A program made the translations under genes and the position numbers. The notes under the pieces are model-generated. The model was not told the origin of the DNA, did no database searches, and was given only the letters and a program-made list of their open reading frames with translations. From Microvirga ossetica (GTDB lineage Bacteria > Pseudomonadota > Alphaproteobacteria > Rhizobiales > Beijerinckiaceae), in NCBI RefSeq assembly GCF_002741015.1, contig NZ_CP016616.1, positions 4,676,501-4,740,500 of the forward strand: a DNA stretch of 64,000 nt, read 5' to 3'. Below are positions 59,144 to 64,000 of this stretch, piece by piece (positions within the stretch are counted from its first letter, which is position 1; each line of letters begins with the position of its first letter).

Positions 59144-59452
59144 TTAGAGAGGCGGCCTCCGGGCCGGGTAGCGGAAGTGCTTCTCCACCTCGTCGGAGCG
59201 GCCGACGAGAAGCGCCGCCTCGGACGGCAGCTCGCTCTCCAGCACCATTTCGAAGCCCGTGAAGGAGCCGAGGAAAGTCGTGTTCGGCAGGCTCATGAGA
59301 AGGGTCGAGCCGCCGGAGGCGACGTCGAACGAGGCGACCAGCATCATCTGCTTCGGGCTCCCCAGCTTGACGAAGAGTTCCTCGAACTGATCCTGTGTCG
59401 GCCCCCATTCAGCAGGGTCGATTGCTTTCCTAGCCCAGAGCATCGCAGACAT
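59144..59452 (-). CDS. Hypothetical protein
   Basis: The 102-residue product (from ATG 59452, MSAMLWARKAIDPAEWGPTQ) contains QFEELFVKLGSPKQMMLVAS and LLMSLPNTTFLGSFTGFEMV. The frame is open 18 codons upstream. It looks like a compact alpha/beta protein of unknown family. Confidence 0.55.
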   Translation of the reverse strand: MSAMLWARKAIDPAEWGPTQDQFEELFVKLGSPKQMMLVASFDVASGGSTLLMSLPNTTFLGSFTGFEMVLESELPSEAALLVGRSDEVEKHFRYPARRPPL

Positions 59453-59557
59453 CCCGCCGGTGAGGTGCGTATCGTTCCCAAAGTCTAGCCCAAGGGCCGC
59501 GCACAAGCGAGCCGACGAAACCCATGGAAGTGCCGCCGGGAACGCTTCATGCCGCTC

Positions 59558-59800
59558 TCAGTTCAGGCTCGGCTTCCCGTTGGGTTCTCTCCCTCGTGTG
59601 GAGCGCTCGGAGACGGGTTCCGAGCCGTCCGGGATGATGAGAACGGAGACGATGCGGCCGTGGGATGCGAGCGAATCCGCTGCGTCGAACGCGGAGCGTT
59701 CCGCATCCTCGCGCGTTGCGAATGCTGTTTGCTTCCGATCGGAATAGGTAACCAGCCACTCGTCCTGCAGTTTGAAGACCACGAAGCGGTCTGTATGCAT
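59558..59800 (-). CDS. Small hypothetical protein (DUF2188-like layout)
   Basis: The 80-residue protein starts at ATG 59800 after GGAGGGG. MHTDRFVVFKLQDEWLVTYS, then RKQTAFATREDAERSAFDAA and IVSVLIIPDGSE, give the strand-strand-helix-strand order seen in DUF2188-type proteins in which a query-like residue string modifies a backbone. Assignment is tentative. Confidence 0.6.
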   Translation of the reverse strand: MHTDRFVVFKLQDEWLVTYSDRKQTAFATREDAERSAFDAADSLASHGRIVSVLIIPDGSEPVSERSTRGREPNGKPSLN

Positions 59801-59966
59801 CAACCCCTCCATGCCCGGTTCCCCCAGCAGGCTTGAACAAGCTACCCGAAATGCGAAAGGTCTGGCGGGAAGCGATGGAGGTAGGCGTCCGATCCTTAAG
59901 GATAAAGTTTCAGGGGACGGAAGCGATGAGCTCTCCGTCCCCTTGCGCTATCCCTCCGGACTGCAC

Positions 59967-60449
59967 TCAGGCGGTCGGAATACGGCCCTCGGGCGTGTAT
60001 TGGTCCACCGCGCGCGGCAGCTCACGCGACAGGCGGGCGAGGATCTCCTCGCGGGACAGGCCGGTCTGCTGTGTCAGGGTGTCCAGCACGTCGGGTCCGA
60101 TCGCCTGCTCGAGCTGCGGCGGGGCAACCTCCTTGTTGGGGCCGGTGCCGACCCAGGAATCGGCGACGTCGCCCTGGCCGTTTTTCTGGAAGCTCTCGAG
60201 GAGTTCGCCCAGCCCGCCGTTCAGGAAGCCGCCCGAACCCTGACCCTGGCCCGCGAGACCACCCAGAAGACCGCCCAAGCCGCCGAGACCGCCAGGCAAC
60301 TGACTGGTGCCGCCCTGTCCGCCTTGCGGATTACCTTGCGGGTTAGAAGTGAGACCGCCGAGCATTTCGGCAATCTTGTCCCGGTTCTGGTAGCCGGCGA
60401 CGGCAAGCAGCCCGAGAAGGGCTGTCATGGATGGAAAACCACGGCTCAT
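59967..60449 (-). CDS. YidB-like DUF937 protein
   Basis: The 160-residue protein starts at ATG 60449 after GGGAGGA. A hydrophobic start (SMTALLGLLAVAGYQNRDKI) leads to a glycine-rich low-complexity linker (GGLGGLGGLLGGLAGQGQGS), and the DUF937 core SFQKNGQGDVADSWVGTGPN, then LEQAIGPDVLDTLTQQTGLS, ends with LSRELPRAVDQYTPEGRIPT. Function of the family is unknown. Confidence 0.88.
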   Translation of the reverse strand: MSRGFPSMTALLGLLAVAGYQNRDKIAEMLGGLTSNPQGNPQGGQGGTSQLPGGLGGLGGLLGGLAGQGQGSGGFLNGGLGELLESFQKNGQGDVADSWVGTGPNKEVAPPQLEQAIGPDVLDTLTQQTGLSREEILARLSRELPRAVDQYTPEGRIPTA

Positions 60450-60662
60450 GTCGTTCCTCCCTGTGTGTAATCCACGAGAACCGCCGCCAAGCCGAAACGG
60501 TTCCAGAAACCGATTGTCGCCTGGCGAGAATGATGGAATTTCTCTTGCCCGCCGAGGAGCCATGCATCCGGCATTCTTGCCGCCCGCGACGGAGCGCATT
60601 GACGGGCGATCTCGCGTTGAGGAATGTGACGCCCGATAGTGTCGATGTTGTGAGGTCAGTCG

Positions 60663-61793
60663 ATGGCGACGTTCGATGTGGCGGTGATCGGGCTGGGAGC
60701 GATGGGGAGTGCCGCTCTCTTCAATCTCGCCCATCAGGGGCGACGGGTAATCGGGATCGAGCAGTTCGAGCCCGGGCACGACAAGGGCTCCTCCCATGGC
60801 GAGAGCAGGATCATCCGGCTCTCCTATTTCGAGCATCCGTCCTACGTTCCGCTGGCCCGCCGCGCGATGGAGAAATGGCGCGAGCTGGAGCAGCTTTCCG
60901 GAAAGACCATTCTGACGGTGACCGGCGTGCTCGAAGCGGGCTATCCCGGCTGTCCGGTCGTCGAAGGCTCGCTCGAGGCATCGCGGTTGCATAAACTCGA
61001 GCATGAGGTGCTCGGCGCCGCCGACATCAACCGGCGCTTTCCCGCCTTCAGCCTGCCGTCCCAGTGGACGGGCCTGTTTCAGCCGGAGGGCGGGTTCCTG
61101 CGGCCGGAGCTCGCCATCCAGCAATTCGTCGCGCAGGCGGAGCGACATGGCGCCGAGGTTCGCACCCGGACGCGTGTTCTCGCCATCGAGCCCTTCGGTG
61201 CAGGCATTCGCGTGCGAACCGATGCCGGCACGATCGAGGCCGGCTCGGTGATCGTTGCGGCGGGAGCCTGGATCGGCGATTTCGCGCCCGAATTGAAGCC
61301 GCATCTCACTTTGACCAGGCAAGTGCTCGGCTGGTTCGCGCCGCTTCAGCCGGCCCATTACGCGCCTGAGAACTGCCCGGTCTTCATCCTCGAATCCGAG
61401 GACGATGCCTGCTACGGCTTCCCGGATCTCGCCGGCACCGGCGTCAAGACCGCGTCCCATCGCAAGGGCGCCGTGCTCACGCGTGCCGATGAGCTGTCGC
61501 AGGACGGGGATACGGCCGACGAGGCGCAGATCAGGCGGATGCTCGCCCTTGCGATGCCTGGCGCGAACGGACCGCTTCGGGCGATGCGCACCTGCATCTA
61601 TACCCGCACGCCGGACGAGGATTTCGTGATCGACCGGTCGCCTGTCGATCCGCGGGTCGTCCTTGCCTCGCCCTGCTCGGGCCATGGCTTCAAGTTCGCG
61701 AGCGTGATCGGCGAGGTGTTGGCCGACCTTGCCCTTGGCAAAACGCCGGCCAACGATATCTCCCGGTTCCAGATCGACCGCTTCCGGACCTGA
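60663..61793 (+). CDS. solA: N-methyl-L-tryptophan oxidase / monomeric sarcosine oxidase-like flavoenzyme
   Basis: The 376-residue DAO-family oxidase oxidatively demethylates N-methyl amino acids, making H2O2 and formaldehyde. FAD-binding VAVIGLGAMGSAALFNLA starts at residue 5, GSSHGESRIIRLSYFEHPSY follows, VIVAAGAWIGDFAPEL lies near 200, and the cysteine expected to hold FAD covalently is in MRTCIYTRTPDEDFVID. CSGHGFKFASVIGEVLADLA closes the protein. Exact substrate (N-methyltryptophan, sarcosine or other) cannot be set. It is followed after 20 bases by a binding-protein gene, hinting at joint use of an imported amine. Confidence 0.88.
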   Translation: MATFDVAVIGLGAMGSAALFNLAHQGRRVIGIEQFEPGHDKGSSHGESRIIRLSYFEHPSYVPLARRAMEKWRELEQLSGKTILTVTGVLEAGYPGCPVVEGSLEASRLHKLEHEVLGAADINRRFPAFSLPSQWTGLFQPEGGFLRPELAIQQFVAQAERHGAEVRTRTRVLAIEPFGAGIRVRTDAGTIEAGSVIVAAGAWIGDFAPELKPHLTLTRQVLGWFAPLQPAHYAPENCPVFILESEDDACYGFPDLAGTGVKTASHRKGAVLTRADELSQDGDTADEAQIRRMLALAMPGANGPLRAMRTCIYTRTPDEDFVIDRSPVDPRVVLASPCSGHGFKFASVIGEVLADLALGKTPANDISRFQIDRFRT

Positions 61794-61813
61794 AGCGGCA
61801 TAGGAGGCAGATC

Positions 61814-62932
61814 ATGAACAGAGGGAACGCCTGTCAGCTGTCCGTCCTGGCCTTGCTGGCCTCGATGGGTTTCGCCCGAGCGGAAGACGTCACCATTGCG
61901 GTCGCCGGCCCGATGACCGGAGCGGTGGCCAGCATCGGCGAGCAACTCAAGCATGGTGCCGAGCTCGCCGCGCAGGCCATCAACAAGGCTGGCGGCGTCA
62001 ACGGTAAGAACGTAAAGATCGCTGTCTATGACGATGCCTGCGATCCCAAGCAGGCGGTGGCGATCGCAAACCGCATCGTCTCCGACGGCATCAAGTTCGT
62101 CGACGGCCACGCCTGCTCGGGATCGTCGATCCCGGCCTCGGAGGTCTATGCCGAAGCCGACGTGCTCATGATGAGCCCGGCTTCCAGCAATCCGGCAATG
62201 ACCGACAAGGCCGCGGAGCAGGGATGGGCCACCATCATGCGCCTCTACGGCCGAGACGATGCCCAAGGCAAGTTCATCGGACCGTGGATCAAGCAGAATT
62301 TCGGATCGAAGAAGATCGCCATCCTTCACGACAAGAGCGCCTACGGCAAAGGGCTCGCGGATGTGGTGAGGGCGTCCCTGAACGCGGCCGGCGTCAAGGA
62401 GGTGCTCTACGAGGGCATCAATGCGGGCGAGAAGGACTACACGGCTGTGGTCAACCGCCTCAAGAGCCAGGGCGTCGAGTTCGTGTATTTCGGCGGCTAT
62501 CACACCGAGGGCGGCCTCATCATGCGCCAGGCGGCGGATCAGAACTACAAGGTCCAGCTGATGATGGGCGACAGCATCGCGACGCCGGAATTCGGGGCGG
62601 TCGCAGGGCCTGGAGCCGAAGGAACCCTGTTCACCTTCCCGCCGGATGCCCGCGGCAGCGACACCGCCAAGGAAGCGCTTGCGCAGTTCAAGCAGATCGG
62701 CTTCGAGCCTGAGGGCTTCACCCTGTTCTCCTACGCCACCGTCCAGGCGCTGGCGGGAGGCATGGCGAAGGCCGGCAGCGCCGATCCGAAAGCGGTGGCG
62801 AAGGCACTTCGCAGTACCAATGTCGACACCGTGATCGGTCCCGTGACCTTCGACCAGAAGGGCGACATCAAGGATCCGAAATACGACATCAATATCTGGA
62901 AGGGCGGAACCTACGGCAAGCTGCCGCAATAG
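61814..62932 (+). CDS. Branched-chain amino acid type ABC transporter substrate-binding protein
   Basis: The 372-residue periplasmic protein has a signal peptide (ACQLSVLALLASMGFARA) and type I periplasmic-binding motifs: TIAVAGPMTGAVASIGEQLK, INKAGGVNGKNVKIAVYDDA, CDPKQAVAIANRIVSDGIKF, GHACSGSSIPASEVYAEADV. AGGAGGC precedes the ATG. No permease or ATPase genes are visible in the window. Ligand is probably an amino acid or amide; the family label Liv-type does not fix it. Confidence 0.9.
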   Translation: MNRGNACQLSVLALLASMGFARAEDVTIAVAGPMTGAVASIGEQLKHGAELAAQAINKAGGVNGKNVKIAVYDDACDPKQAVAIANRIVSDGIKFVDGHACSGSSIPASEVYAEADVLMMSPASSNPAMTDKAAEQGWATIMRLYGRDDAQGKFIGPWIKQNFGSKKIAILHDKSAYGKGLADVVRASLNAAGVKEVLYEGINAGEKDYTAVVNRLKSQGVEFVYFGGYHTEGGLIMRQAADQNYKVQLMMGDSIATPEFGAVAGPGAEGTLFTFPPDARGSDTAKEALAQFKQIGFEPEGFTLFSYATVQALAGGMAKAGSADPKAVAKALRSTNVDTVIGPVTFDQKGDIKDPKYDINIWKGGTYGKLPQ

Positions 62933-62940
62933 GCGGCGTG

Positions 62941-62980
62941 AAACGGTGAGGGCGGCTTCTGAAGGAGCCGCCCCGGCCGT
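62941..62980. terminator. Possible terminator hairpin between convergent genes
   Basis: GGGCGGCT and AGCCGCCC form an eight-base stem around TCTGAAGG between the binding-protein gene and the convergent gene at 62981. No T-run follows, so termination is only suggested. Confidence 0.4.
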
Positions 62981-63406
62981 TCACTCGTGGGCCACGGCTT
63001 TGTCCGCTTCGCGGGACGGGACGAGGTGCTCGATGGAGACCCACTCGGTGCAGGCTCGGAGGATGGGGGCAAGGTAGGCGCGGTTGCCTTCGATCTCGAC
63101 GACGCGGCAGGGATAGGCCCTGCGGTCTCCCGGTGGACGGTAGATCACTGTCGATCCGGGCTTGATATCTTCGTTGTAGCTGTAGTGCGGGAGAGCGATG
63201 CCTAGGGGTCGCTCGTTGTCCTGGGTGAGGGCGGCGTCGCGGATGGCCCGACACCGTTCAAGCGCTTCGATCGCCAGCCGCGCCCGCTCGCGATATCGGT
63301 CGCAAACGACCCTGACGAGGCTTCCTTTCTCCCGGCCCGAATACCAGCTCACACCACCGATCTTGGCCAGTTCTTCCGCAACGACTTCAATCTCTTCCTC
63401 GGTCAT
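62981..63406 (-). CDS. Hypothetical protein
   Basis: The 141-residue protein begins MTEEEIEVVAEELAKIGGVS and contains VRVVCDRYRERARLAIEALE, GSTVIYRPPGDRRAYPCRVV and APILRACTEWVSIEHLVPSR. A helical first half and an SH3-like beta second half seem likely. No family is recognised. Confidence 0.6.
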   Translation of the reverse strand: MTEEEIEVVAEELAKIGGVSWYSGREKGSLVRVVCDRYRERARLAIEALERCRAIRDAALTQDNERPLGIALPHYSYNEDIKPGSTVIYRPPGDRRAYPCRVVEIEGNRAYLAPILRACTEWVSIEHLVPSREADKAVAHE

Positions 63407-63554
63407 TGGATAGAATCCCTCGAGAGCAGTTGGAGTATGCTCAGGTCTTGTGAACGCACCGATGTGACCTGGATCATCGAGTGCTTTTGCCCCCGGAAGT
63501 TTTATCGTTCCCCGCGATGCTTAGTGCATGAATTGCACCGGAGATGAGTAGGTT

Positions 63555-63842
63555 TTAAGACAGGCGAAGGTCCATCATCCGCTGCTGCAGGACGGCGAGC
63601 TGCTGAATGTAGGGTTCGCGCCGCTCGCGATGACGGGCCTTGAGCTTTTCGAGTGCGCGGATCTTGATGTTCGAGTTGGGTGAGTCGCTGCACAACTTCT
63701 CGCGCTCCTGCTCATAGTCGAAATCGATATCCGCCAAGGTCGCCAGGAGAGATTGCAGCAAGGGTCGGAATGTGGGTGAGTATATTTTGGGAAGACTAGC
63801 CCCTTTGTCAGATTCATGTTTTTGAAACTTAGTTTCGTTCAT
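63555..63842 (-). CDS. Hypothetical coiled-coil protein
   Basis: The 95-residue protein (MNETKFQKHESDKGASLPKI) has a helical C-terminal two thirds (LLATLADIDFDYEQEREKL, IRALEKLKARHRERREPYIQ, QLAVLQQRMMDL) likely to form a coiled coil. No family is recognised. AT-rich sequence upstream (63843-63900) should carry its promoter. Confidence 0.55.
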   Translation of the reverse strand: MNETKFQKHESDKGASLPKIYSPTFRPLLQSLLATLADIDFDYEQEREKLCSDSPNSNIKIRALEKLKARHRERREPYIQQLAVLQQRMMDLRLS

Positions 63843-64000
63843 TTCTTTCCTCTAATTAACCTAGAGTTAATAGAGCTTAAGGATAGTAAGGTAGAGATAC
63901 CTCGTCTGTTGGGAACCCGACAGAGCCGGAGAAATCTTTCTCCATCAACTTGCCGTGTGCGACGGCAATCATGAGCCCGAAAGGGTGTCAGTCACATCTG

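Overview
The window looks like chromosomal DNA of a GC-rich alphaproteobacterium of the Hyphomicrobiales, of Microvirga, Methylobacterium or Bosea type. This rests on a Shemin-type 5-aminolevulinate synthase, an Omp25/31-like outer-membrane protein, a TRAP-fed protocatechuate pathway with fused PcaDC, and the overall protein flavour. The genus is an inference.

Positions 1-22.6 kb are ordinary chromosome. A divergent TetR gene and an operator-bearing promoter precede a long plus-strand catabolic operon: quinate/shikimate dehydrogenase, a three-gene TRAP transporter, fused 3-dehydroshikimate dehydratase (QuiC), protocatechuate 3,4-dioxygenase (PcaH, PcaG), a beta-keto acid cleavage enzyme (BKACE), PcaDC and the CoA transferase PcaI/PcaJ. 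Together they would import quinate- or shikimate-like hydroaromatics and degrade them to beta-ketoadipate. No pcaB or pcaF is present here. A minus-strand operon follows in which 5-aminolevulinate synthase is translationally coupled to an RND efflux adaptor and pump. Then come a DUF6665 protein, a fused aconitase X and a class III nucleotide cyclase.

Positions 22,625-58,347 look like a 35.7-kb genomic island at the 3' end of a tRNA-Ser(GCU) gene. A 14-bp copy of the tRNA 3' end lies at 22,625 and a perfect 22-bp double iteron lies just inside both ends. The right part is an integration/replication module: tyrosine integrase (split by an IS630 element), AlpA-like protein, RecD-like helicase, primase-like protein, DUF927 helicase, and a 330-bp field of GGTTCCCAC iterons that may be an origin. 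The middle is an insertion-sequence graveyard with an AT-rich glycosyltransferase pair. The left part (24.7-33.9 kb) is the most unusual: tiny genes (YnfA, GFA, zinc ribbon, small membrane proteins, repeated paralogues) are separated by at least nine copies of a 28-bp dif-like sequence (11-bp arm, 6-bp centre, 11-bp arm). The stop codons of several genes lie inside or against these sites. This resembles a Xer/dif-type cassette array, bounded by two ISNCY copies.

Positions 58.4-64 kb return to chromosome: tRNA-Ser, several small hypothetical genes, a YidB/DUF937 protein, an N-methyltryptophan/sarcosine oxidase-like flavoenzyme, and a Leu/Ile/Val-type periplasmic binding protein.
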